Source: Acanthaster planci (lineage: Eukaryota; Echinodermata; Asteroidea; Valvatida; Acanthasteridae). Taken from it: DNA of 64,000 nt. This document shows positions 47,601 to 58,300 of the stretch, in pieces. A program made the position numbers and the translations under genes. The notes under the pieces are model-generated. The model ran no database searches and was not told where the DNA came from. It worked only from the letters and a program-made list of their open reading frames with translations. Numbering within the stretch: position 1 is the first letter of the stretch; each line of letters begins with the position of its first letter. The DNA is taken from NCBI RefSeq assembly GCF_001949145.1, contig NW_019091531.1, forward strand, positions 545,105 to 609,104. The letters run 5' to 3'.

Positions 47601-50417
47601 AACTTCGGACCAGCATCCCCTCCGGAGTACTTCCTGGCTTCAGCGACGGCCAGCAGGTGCCCTCCAGGGGTGTAACTGAGCAAGGGAATGCGGTAGATGA
47701 CCACATCTGCCTCCTCCTGTCTCCACAGGGGCATCTGGCCTGCGATGAAAGGGTCTACCTGCAGTTTAGAGGCAAAGTCAACTGTTGGTTAAAATCAGCC
47801 TTTACACTGTGGACGTGCTGATCAATTCAAGTGACTAATATGATCATTGTATCATTTCCATCCTAGAACAGGGCGATGTTGAGTAACAAAACAGCACAGA
47901 TGTCACCACTGCAGAGAGTCCAACTTCACAACATAAGCCTATTATAAAAAGAATAGCCAAGGCATAAAGACTCTATTATTTTGGAAGTATTCCATATTGG
48001 ACCATCAAGGACACCAAGGATTTGAAAATGAGGTGCCTGTTAATTATAGGGGGATTTCAGAGAAGGAAAGGGTGTCGATGCATGTACCTGAAGGCGGGGC
48101 GACAGGTGTGAAAAGTAGGAGTAAGCTTTTAGCTGGATCGTTTGGTGGGGCATGCACAATTTTTAGTAGGTTGGGGACCTTGTTCTTAGATTTGCAAGGC
48201 CATCTGTTTGCTTTGTGTTGCAAGTACATGTACATACATGTGCGCAATGAATAGGCAATGAACTGCAGCATGATAGATGCAAAAAGTAGTTGGTAAAGTT
48301 GGAGAGTGACTTTTCCAGGGCAAACACATGGTGTGCACTGTGTTGTAGGGCGTCAGCACTGGTGTTGACCCTACAGGGTCCATAAGGGGAATTTTACGCC
48401 TGATACTTTTCATTAACTTTTTAAATGCAAAAATTAACAGGTATCGCTGTTGGTTACTTTCATTACAAAGTGCACTCTGTAAAAATTTCATATTTATCCC
48501 AATCCTTTTCCTAAACAAAATGAGGGTGGAGCTGTTAAATTTAAAGATTTCTTGTTCAAGTTATGAACTGATAAAGCTGCTCATCCCTGCTACACATATC
48601 ACGAACTGTATATCATCATTTCAAGAAACATTTAGATGGCAAAAATAAAAATTCTAGCCAAATTAAGCATAAAAAATTGCTGCAACTTTGAGGTTTCAGC
48701 CTAGGATGATATCACACTTTTGCCCATAAATATGAGATGTACTGAGTATGGTAGCTTAAAATGAAAGGGGCAGTCCTATGAGAAAGAGGAAACATGGTCA
48801 CCCTGTTACTGACCCCATTATTAACCCAGGTCACAAACGAAAACAAGTTTTACAAAAAACATGAAAGTGGAGGTACATGTACGGTACATGAACCTCTTAA
48901 CCCTGACAATTAATCAAGCATGTCATTTGGCTTACAGTACTACAGAATACTACATACAGTAGATAGAAGTCTGAGCCTGAAGGACCTACATGTAGCACTA
49001 CAAATTGTTACTCGTACAGAGAACAATGAAGTCATACATTCACAGTGCCACAGCACTATATGGTTCATTGTCTTATCTATTGTATTTTATGGCTTCAGGG
49101 AACAATAAGGTCATGTCCTCTTACAAGCGACAGCGTTGTATGCTACATTTGACTACTAAGTACATGTATATGTAGTAATTTTTAGTATCACGGGCCACTG
49201 TTAGGGTTAATGTACAACGTATTATTTCCACTGTCTTTTCTTGAAATAACATCTCATCATATACCTACAAGAACGAGTTTGGTCACAATACAACCAAATT
49301 TCCACTTTCACATGAAACTGCCCCATAGGCACAAATGAAATTGTAAAATACTGCACCACAATAATGAAATCAGAGTGTTAAAATGAGGCACAAAGGGGCA
49401 TAGGAGAAAAACAATTTATGTGCAACCGGTTTGCTCTAATGGAAAAATGACAAACATTGCCCCTTTTCCTTCCCACAATCCCTTTCTACTATTGTGCAAA
49501 ATCACCCATGCAGTATTTTCGATAAGGCTTATCGAAGGTCAGGAAACATTGAAAACAATATACACAAGTGGGTGGTCTTTTTGACAGGATTTGATTGTTC
49601 AAAAATCCAGCGAGGGTTGCTGTATTAAAAAACGAACAAAAACTAGTTTTTTTTCTCGGCCTCACGCCAACTTAAATGGGTCTGTCCACAGCAAAAGACA
49701 CATTTGCGTGACACAAACACAAACATGATGTAAAATATTATTGTAAACATTTTCCTCAGGAAGATACAAATGTTTATGTTCAGGTTACCTGCTCAAGGAA
49801 TGGCAAAATCAGCCTGTTTTTTGTTTGTCACGCTGCATGCTCTGTGGACAGACACTGTGACATACGTTATTCCTTAATTAGCTCTTCTTAAATTCCTGTT
49901 TAGGATAACTTAAAGAAATAAAAAGCCATGGATTTTGACACATTTCTCAAATGTTGCACCTGTAGTACCCATGGTTTAACTGATGAATTGTTTTTCTCTG
50001 AAAAGTGGTATTTTAGAAAACCTGAAAAACATGAGCTGACACAGTTATGTGCATGTCCCACTGGAACCCCTTAAAATAAGCTGAACATTTTCATCAAGAT
50101 CCTGATTATTTAAACAATGAACAACCAAATCCTATTAAACTGTGTAAAGTATCTCTCTACAATTATACAAATATCAGTAAAATGGTTAAAGTTCATTTCT
50201 TGACTCTCAACAATGTAGAAAAAAAGAGATGATTTTGTTTATGTGCAAATGTGTCTTTAAGTTTTATTGTGGACAGACCCAAATTGAAAAGCAGCCTAGC
50301 GTAGCATTAGGCTTTCGGGCCTAGGCAGCTCGGCCTAACTCTAACCTTTGCATTTGGCAGTTCAAAACTAGAAGCGACGCATCCAAAGACTACTAGCAGT
50401 AGAAATGTGCTTGTCAT
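41665..50417 (-). CDS. NEU1-like sialidase, tandem copy C
   Basis: Third tandem sialidase and the best complete model. Exons: 50346-50417, 47569-47758, 45949-46214, 44043-44201, 43027-43246 and 41665-41870; GT-AG throughout, phases 0,1,0,0,1; 370 residues. The start MTSTFLLLVVFGCVASS is a clear signal peptide, fitting lysosomal or secreted delivery. YRIP has its arginine at residue 47. Asp boxes read SLDDGVTWS, SDDHGITW, SYDGVESF and [25 protein letters not shown] and FFTNPKST are kept. It lacks the 8 codons around GIPYGQ that copy A has. The last exon is a mosaic of A-like and B-like sequence. Introns are swollen by a tRNA-derived SINE, at least three MITEs and other repeats. Gene conversion with copies A and B is likely. 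Confidence 0.9.
42704..42992 (+). repeat. tRNA-derived SINE
   Basis: It opens with an A-box-like GGTTGGTGTAGCGGCTC and a B box in CCGGGTTCAAATCCCACCT, then a tRNA-unrelated body with the phrase GTGGATTGGGTTTTCAGTCC, and ends in an A-rich tail around 42965-42992. A 32-bp unit (AGGTCAGC(A/C)TGTGGATTGG, then GTTTTCAGTCCCT) is duplicated in tandem. It lies in the last intron of sialidase C. Confidence 0.7.
43487..43675. repeat. Inverted repeat of CAAGTCCATCACAAGTCC units
   Basis: The left side carries AAGTCCATCACAAGTCCAGT and the right side GACTTGTGATGGACTT twice, so the two sides are inverted copies with internal short repeats. It lies in an intron of sialidase C. It is probably a fold-back element; ends and target duplication were not resolved. 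Confidence 0.5.
44620..45070 (+). repeat. Dispersed repeat of about 400 bp, copy 1
   Basis: Reads as the reverse complement of about 53450-53860. Shared blocks include TTGTTTTAGAATCCAC, AACAATGCACA(T/C)GGT, GGGAAAATCTGTAA and GGAGCTTTTT. This copy is in an intron of sialidase C and the other is in intron 1 of the MVB12-like gene. No coding capacity is evident. Confidence 0.6.
45161..45410. mobile_element. MITE with long inverted ends (TTCCAGAAATTAGGGGTC)
   Basis: The left end reads ATTCCAGAAATTAGGGGTCC, then CATTTTTGTGTCCCTGTCA. The complement of the right end reads ATTCCAGAAATTAGGGGTCA, then TCGTGTCCCTGTCATATCTG. The inverted match spans about 50 bases. It lies in an intron of sialidase C; no transposase frame is present. 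Confidence 0.7.
46468..46707. mobile_element. MITE with TGGGTCATTCCA inverted ends
   Basis: The left end reads TGGGTCATTCCATGAGGTTT, then GGGCACAATTGGTGACA. The complement of the right end reads TGGGTCATTCCACGAAGTTG, then GGCAAAATTTGTGACAGTG. The 240-bp unit is in an intron of sialidase C and has no reading frame. Confidence 0.7.
47139..47352. mobile_element. MITE copy 2, interrupted by a tRNA-like SINE piece
   Basis: The ends (TTGCCCTGCCTGACGTGTAT and ACATGTTCGGCAGGGCAA) match the element at 5885-6083, as do the internal GTGTATGCCC and GCATACACTG(C/A)G(C/T)ATACAGTG. Between the arms, at about 47205-47262, lies CTAGGGTGGGACTCGAACCT, ACGACCTCCTG, the T-arm half of the tRNA-like sequence seen at 17.6 kb. 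This looks like a nested insertion or a composite element. Confidence 0.65.
47759..50345. other. Large first intron of sialidase C
   Basis: AT-rich intron of 2.6 kb. The only named structure I can support is the Penelope-type tail at 49002-49138. No exon-like open stretch with splice sites was found on either strand. Confidence 0.4.
49002..49138 (+). repeat. Penelope-associated tail repeat, copy 2
   Basis: Inverted relative of 40322-40470 (shared GCCACAGCACTATA, TTGTATTTTATGGCTTCAG and GTCCTCTTACAAGCGACAG). It lies in the large first intron of sialidase C. No GIY-YIG coding is attached here. Confidence 0.55.
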
Positions 50418-50895
50418 GACTGTGGAATCTGAAAATGCTCACATTAACCCAAACTTCGAAGTCTAGGGTAAATCACACAGAATCTTGCTGGCTGGACGCA
50501 GCCTTTAGATAAGCCAACTTACTTAGTTCTGCACACTAGATCGTGATGAGATGGGTGGAAGAATGAGGGCGCTAGTACCAAAATAAAGCCGGATCTCACT
50601 GGTATTCGGCAGTAGCAATTATACTGTGCTGACATTTTATCGAACCAGTGAATCTACATGTTCAACACCTCTCCATGTTCAACAAATACCACTCCCAAAT
50701 CTGCAGATCTGTGTCCTAAATTCTCGATATCCGTGGTTCATTGCATTGGTGACGTACGTCGATCGACCAATTAAATCCGAAACACTGATTAATGGCCGCT
50801 GACGCTTAGTACTCAGCCCTATGGCTTGATCGGCAGTAAAGTGCTACTTGTACAATGTAAGTTGTTAGCCGTACATGCAGTTGGTAGTGTGGAGT

Positions 50896-50951
50896 TAGCC
50901 CCACTAGTGTGGCACGGCCCACGGACTGTCNGTGCCACACTAGTGGGGCTA
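50896..50951. repeat. Perfect 20-bp palindrome around an undetermined base
   Basis: TAGCCCCACTAGTGTGGCAC at 50896-50915 is exactly complementary to 50932-50951; the 16-base centre contains an N at 50931. TAGTGTGGAGT also appears directly repeated at 50885-50895 and 50950-50960. The N in the centre suggests that the assembler had trouble with a hairpin. Confidence 0.85.
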
Positions 50952-51940
50952 GTGTGGAGTATGTAGTGCATGTAGGGCTAGATTGATTTTGTGATTAATA
51001 AACTAGGTGAAATAGCATTTTTGTGCAGCCAATTTTATATTTAAAACTCGTGTGTGATGGAAAGGGAACTAACCATGCAATGCATGCAGTGATGTACATG
51101 TACATGTATGCTAACCAGCTGCTAACGTTACTGTGGTAGCCAGGTAGCCCCACACACAGGGCAGCGGCTGTAGATGCCTCTCTTTTCAAATCTTTCTTTC
51201 TTGTTGCCACCACAGCCCTACTTCAACATTTTCAAGGCATGTCTTTAATGTGTGAAATCCAAACAGCAGAATTTTCACAAATTTTGAATCCTAATCTCCT
51301 GAAATGAGAATGACTCAGCAAGTTTACTTGTTTCAGAAAGGAAGTAGAGTTGAGATATTTCATACTGGAGCCACTGACATGGCTGAAAGTACAGGTACAA
51401 CATGATCAACCGATCTTGCCCACCATTCAAAATCATGACATCCGTGACTTAGTGTATCATGGGCTGGTCCATCATGTCCATTGGTGGACTGTTTCCATCA
51501 CACAGCTCTAGATCCATGTATCTCTGGCCACTGTTTGATAAAATAGACTAAATGGCTTGGTGATTAAGAGCATTTTGGAGTAACTTTGATAAGGCAATTG
51601 CCACTGTTGGTTTTGCTCAACTACCAGGGTTGACAATTTTACAAGCATGCAACTTTTTCTTGGTTCATCATCCTCATTTTTCACTTTTCACACTCATGCT
51701 AGTGAAAGTTTAAAACACCTTACAAAGTCTTGTAAAGATTGGAATTTCCTAGTTTTTTTTGGACAAAGTCCAAGTTGCATACCTGATTTTAAAGCAGGGC
51801 TGGCTGAAACCTGGATTTATATATTTTTTTCAGACAACCTCATTTCCAACCCAGCAGTAATTAACCCTAATGGTCCTGAATCCTCCAATTTTGATATGAT
51901 TCTGCACATACCCTAGGGAGTTAAGATTAATGTTCNTTAA

Positions 51941-52131
51941 CCCTAACCTTCCCCAACCACACAGAATTAAACAGTAGTAAAGTGTTTAATTCTGTGGGGA
52001 TAGGTCTGGTAGGCCCATAACAGCTGGCTTTTGCATTTGGTTTGGCATACCTCAGAAAAACAAAGTCTAACAGCCTTGTGCACAATGTCCCATATTGGTG
52101 TTTAACTTTTTGTGAATGGGGAAGGTTAGGG
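51941..52131. mobile_element. MITE with CCCTAACCTTCCCCA inverted ends
   Basis: A 15-bp perfect terminal inverted repeat (51941-51955 and 52117-52131) bounds a 191-bp unit, and a second internal hairpin (CAGAATTAAAC against GTTTAATTCTG) lies near its left end. It sits about 250 bp before the first coding exon of the MVB12-like gene, next to an N at 51936. Confidence 0.65.
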
Positions 52132-52378
52132 CCAGCAACCCTTAAGGGGTTACAGACAACATTTCTTACTCTCGTAGCTAATTTCCTGTGCTTTTCTTCG
52201 CAGAGTTGTGTGATGGCAAAAATTAGATTTGTTCTGGCACCTGCTGCATAATCTTCGAATTTCAACTTGGACAACTTTGCCAGGAGTAGAAAACCTTCCA
52301 CTGGAATAGACCTCCGCCCACAAATAAAGAGTTACCCAGAACTGATGTTGACATCCCAGAGGGATCCCTGAATCTAGC

Positions 52379-55300
52379 ATGGCCGATGACTCCCTGCCAA
52401 TCACGGGAGTGTGTGTGGTTGCCGACAAAGAAAGGCGCCCTGTTCACTATGATCTTGTGAGTTTAAAATCAAAGGCAGTATTTTTGCATTAGTTCAACCT
52501 GCTTTAGAGCTGTGCCGAATATTCCGAATAACGGAATATTTGATCGATTGTCAAATATTCAGATGTTAGTTTTTCAAATTTGAATATTCAAATGCAAAAT
52601 TCATGAAAAGGAAGGGAAAATGTTCTTTTGTTTTAAATAAAAAAAAATTGCACTGTGGAGACATGGTTCGAGCAGATTCAAATGAAAAGCATCAAAAATC
52701 CTATGATTTAAAAAGTAAATTATTCATTAAACAATTTAAAAGGAGTAGAAATTTTCAATGGGGCAAGAAGTCTTTTTCATCTCTTAAATCTTGCTAAATC
52801 ATGGCACAAGATACTCCTAGGTGGTAGAAGCTACATGTATTATATTGATCATAATGTACAATTCTGTGTGTTATTGCAATTGATTTTATATATGGTTTGT
52901 TCATCAATAGCCTGCCGGTTGGTGTGACCAAATATTTGCATATTTAATCAAATTGAAGGTCGAATATTCGAATAGTGAATTATTTGAATTGACTCAGCCC
53001 TAACCTGCTTATCACTAATGCTTGCAGATATTTCCTTTCTGTCAGCCAATGTACATGTACATCGCTTAAGCATTTGATAAAAACTTCAAAAAGTGACGTC
53101 TCCTATTACCAGACAAGGCCACTTAAAAAAATAAAATAGTTTAGCATCAGTTATATTTGCAAAAAAACGAGGAGGGAGGAGGTTTTTTTTAAATACTTTG
53201 GTATGCATGCTGAATGCTGATCTGGACTGTCACAACCATGAAACGAAAGCGCCATGTTAACATACATGTAGGAAAATCGGAAAAGACAACTTTTAAACAA
53301 AAAGAAAAATCAAGTGGCAACTGGCAAGATTTTTTGAGGCAGGCACTGATGCTAATCTAATTATTTTTTTTCATGTGGCCTAATGGGGGAAACAAAGTAA
53401 CAAAGACAATGGGGATCATTTAGTATTGACTCTGAGTGTGATTAGTGACCTTTTTGGGGGTTTTAAGTTTGACTAAGGTGGGGCGTTTAACAGAATAAGC
53501 TCCAAATCTCTTTACAGATTTTCCCAAATATGTAAACCGAACCACCCGTTTTAAAGAGGTTTTACATTTTAATTGATGCAATCTGGCATTGTTTTATTGT
53601 AAACAATGTTTGTTGCATACGTTTTTTTCCCTTTTGGCATCCATGCAACTTTTGAGGAAAAAAAGGTGGATTCTAAAACAATAAACATTGTTTGTTTTAA
53701 TTCAAATGCCAAAGATCAATCTACATTTTTACACAGGTTGGACCGTGTGCATTGTTGAACTGTATGGTATATGAAAACACCGAGATACTTGTAGGTGGCA
53801 GCAGCCTGTGTAACATGCTGGCTGAACGTTTAAACAGTATGGGAAAGTTTTGTAAAAGGTTTTCAAATTAAACGTAAATTCCTACCCTTAAATTTGACAA
53901 CATTATACAAGCTAATTTCATAACCAGAATGACAAGTCACGATGTGGATGGGGCCACAGTGTGCTCAAGTGCAGTTCCGTCTCACGTCTCTGACCACTCC
54001 GCAGACTACTAAATGCGTCCCTCAGTACTCCACAGATGTTTGTTTACCATTGTGTATGTTGAGTGTAGGCCAGACAAAATGCCTTGTACAACAAAATGTT
54101 AAGAGCGCCCTCTGTTGACCTGTGCTTTGCTGTTACCGTGTCGACTGTTAGCAGGAATAAATTATGCATCATCCTCCAATTCCTGTCTCTTTTTTTGACC
54201 TTAAATTTGCCTGCGCCGGGTCATGCAACAGTGCGCATGTACATGTTTGTTTGTTTGGTTTTTTTCCCCCTTCCAAGATTGAGAACACTACCGACAACCA
54301 AGATGCTGACATCTGGAAGGACAGCTTCTTCAGGAAGGTGAAGAGATATCTCTGCTTCACCCGCCAACCTGTTCAGGTCAGTGCAGATACAGTAGTGAGA
54401 GTTGAAACCATGGCCACAGATCCCTTCCTGTGTCATTGGTAATGCGCATGATCACTTTTTCAGGTACAATGTACATGTACATGCATGATATCTTGAGCAG
54501 ATGTTTCAGCATGTTGTCGCTGTTTGAGCGCCATTGGTCGCAGGCTAGAAAGTTGTCCTCATTTTCGGTGATTTTGGAAGAAACGTTTACAGGAATGATA
54601 CAGTGGATATTAAGCTCAAAATAGTTTTCATGCTTATCACTTTGGATTGCAACGAGATCGGAATACATGTTCTCGGTTGAAGTGAAAAGAAAGTGGTAGC
54701 TTTTCAATTGAGAAAATATTTTCATCAAGGTATGCAGGAATGTACTATTTTGATGTCATACAAGGCATTCCTTATCTAAAGAGCATGAGAAAGGACCAAA
54801 AAATTAATCCTTCAAAATCACTAACAATGTTTTGAAGAACTGTTGGCCACTTTTGTTGTCCAAATGAGCTGCTCAGCATGAAAACCAAGCATAACCTACC
54901 CTAAAAAAACATGTAGAGAATTCTGACGCATATATTGTACACAAAGCTATGTACTCTGTAGACAGTCTCTTTCTGCCTTGAATGACATCACACTTTGGCT
55001 CATGAATATAGAAATCTTCATTAGCAAAAAACCACACTCTTGAACTGTTACCTTTTTACTGCTATAAAGGAGGTGGAAAGTCACCGTAACGTGAATTAAA
55101 CTGTGCTTCATGTTCCTTAAATTTCAGAAAAGCAGAAACGCTCCTGAGTAAATGCACTAATGCATTGCCAGTTTGTTTTGCAGGGTAACGTAGTGTTGAC
55201 AGACCTGACCGTCATCAAGGAGGGGGATCAGATACCTCAGGGCTACACAGCAATTCCAACCACTTCAGACTCAAGTAAGACTTTGTTTACCACTCCTTTT

Positions 55301-58300
55301 TAATCGCGTACGGACGATATTGTCCTGCTGTTAACTTCACCCCGTGCTCGGTGTTAAAGTGTTAATTTTTGCACAGGAGAGAAAGTTGCAGAGCCCCGAG
55401 AAAACTCCTCGTAACGCAGGAGAGAACTGATGAGCAGTTCTACACCCAGTTGGCTTTAAGCCAGGAATAGAGCCCAGGACCACAGTGGTGAAGGGCAAAA
55501 ATAATTACAGTTGGGACCATAAGTTTACAGATGTTCAGTTTTCTTAAATTTTTTGCTGTTTCAAATAGTTTTGCTAACTTTTTCTTTATGGGGTCAGACA
55601 AATTGTATCTCAACTTAATGTTCATAGTGTGTCCTTTAATAGCAAATACTCAGAGACATTGAGTATGGTTCAAAATATTAATATTTCTGAAAAAAATATT
55701 GGGAAAATTTACATCCACCCCCCTTATTATACTGTAAAAACATTTCAGAAAGTGGTCCACTGCAACTATGAGATGTGACAAAAATACAGAAAGTGGCACT
55801 AAATATTAGTAATATGTACAATTTTGATTTTTCGTAAATATAAATGTGAATCATATATTTGTGTCTGGGTGTTTTTATTTGACGCATACACCATGTACAT
55901 TAAGTAGAGACCCATCTTTTCTGTCCTGAAAAGAAAAGTTGGTAGGAATGAGTGAAGTTGTGAAATTTGAGTAAAAACGTTCTTGCTTTACCAGGTGTGT
56001 GTAAACTTTTTGCCTCGACTGTATTTAAAACTATGATTTTAGATTTTAAACTTGGCTTGTGAAATATGGAGCACCTCTAAGAAAGCATGTTTTGTCTGAT
56101 TTCATCTGTCCAAATAATATGGAAGCATCCAAAAAACACCACAAGGGTTTGTCCACTACGGAGTTAGGCGAGGGTTCCCTGCATTTTCTCTGTTCCTCCT
56201 TAATGACGCAATCTTCATTCAGAATTTGCATCTTGGTATGGACAGAAAAAAAGCCCTTTTGAGCTTGTTATAGTTGAGCTCTGAAGACAAGTGATACTGC
56301 TTTCGATTTGGATGCTTCCATATTTATTTGAACAGATAAAATTAGAGAAAACGGGTTTTACGCAGAGGTGCTCTTTGACCCCTTCACTGCCGGATTATTT
56401 TGACCCCGACTGCTGGGCTGTGGTATGCCATGAATGGAGGGCGTTGTCCAGCAGCAGGCCCCATTGAACCAGCAGCTGCATGGTGAATAGACTGTATGTG
56501 TGGTATGCACCAATGCTCACACAAAGGTGCTGTAGTAGCAGTCATCCATAGGGTTATGAGCGAGCATATGGTTGATCTAATTTTGTTTTGCGCATGTTAC
56601 GGCATTTTATCGTGTGCTGCAACAACCTGAAATGAAGCTAAACTTTTACTTTCTAGTTGTGGGACTTGTTGAATATGTAGATTTTTGTACTTAATGTCTC
56701 TCAGAGGAGCCTGTTCTTAATACTTAATGTCTCTCAGAGGAACCTGTTCTGAAGAAGAAGATTCTGATTGTTCAGCTTGTCATGAGAGGACAGGTGACAA
56801 AGGCTATCTGTGGTATCTACTTGACCTCCTCCAAGGCTAAGACGCGACCCATTGATGCATCGCCGAGAGGGTAAGGAAGCAATGCATTGCATCTGAGCAA
56901 GTGTTTGCTTTTAAGTACCAGGCATTTCCTCATTTTTCACTTCACTCTCACGCCACTGAAAATTGAAAAACACTGTACAAAGTCTTCTTAAGATTGCAAT
57001 TTCCTCGTTTTTAGCATACTCAAGTCCCATGCCTGTACAAGTAAGTACGCCTCTCCCACAAGAATCTCTGTACTGGTTTGGAAAACTTCTGAGCTCATGT
57101 AATTGGCATCGTCCTGAATGCCTTAGTGGGTATTATTTAAGGGCAAAAAGATGAGGAATGCATTTTCTTTTCACACGTTTTATTACAGTGTTCATAATCA
57201 TGGAGTTTTTTAATTATTGGGTTTTTTACCAGGACAGCGGTCTTCCTTTGATATATTAAAAAAATTTTCAAGATGCCCTTTTTACGGGTGCTTTAGCAGT
57301 CAAAGTTGAAGTGATTGGCTTAAAATGCAAAGATATACATGTACTGCCACTTGTTAGGCTGTGGCTGGACAACATTTCTGCCAAGCTTCAAAACTAAAGC
57401 AAAATTGATTCTCCAATTGATTGAACCATCAAAAATGGCCGTGACGTATTCTGAGTTTTACTGTTATAAATACTTTGGGCAAGATGGACTTGGATGGATG
57501 AAGTGATGAAGGCCAGATAGGGGCTGTCCATTAAGTATGTATGCCCAAAACGCTGACTTCTTAGACCCTCTTAAAACCCACGCTCACATTGCATATTTCC
57601 CATTGAGTTATCAGACCAGTGGCAATGGTAATGGCGTACCTGCCAACCTGTCGTACTCCTTCCTGAGGTCAGGCATCATGACATGATCGATTAGAATTGT
57701 AAATGAATTGATGGCTCATTTAAATACCTTTTAATCTATTGTGTGGTACAGCCTGACCTCAGGAAGGAGTACAACAGGTTGGCAGGTCTGTAATGGTAAG
57801 ATCCGCACACAGGGAGTGAATGTTCATGTGTCGTAATGAGTTTTGTTGTATAAAAGCTGGTCCAGATAGACATAAATGGGATGAAGTGCATTGATTTCAA
57901 ATCAATTTATTAAAAGCAATTTTACTGCTCTGCGTTTGCAGGCTTTTTGCCCCAGACCGTGTACAAATGTGTTTGTAATATCAACAGTCCCTTTCCCCAT
58001 ATCATTAAAGATACGCTATGAACAGGCCCAGATGTCTCCGAAATTACATTTGCCATCTAGTTACCTTCCCCCCCAAAAAAGAATTCCAAATCCTGTCAGC
58101 TTATACTCATCTTTCTTCCCACTGAAAGTAGTAAAAAAAAAATTTTTTTAATTTGGTGTAGAGAGATCAATGGTTTGTCGTTATACCTCAAGATGGGAAC
58201 ACTCCCGAGTCCGACATCACAAACCGTCCCCACGGATCCCTACGGCAGGCCACACTCGGTCAGCAATCCTCAGCCTTACATGAACAATGCAAACATGGGC

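Noticed and set aside
57638-57787. Target-site duplication GTAATGG around the 57.6-kb MITE
   Set aside because: Similar words occur on both sides but at unequal distances from the terminal repeats, so no true duplication can be claimed.
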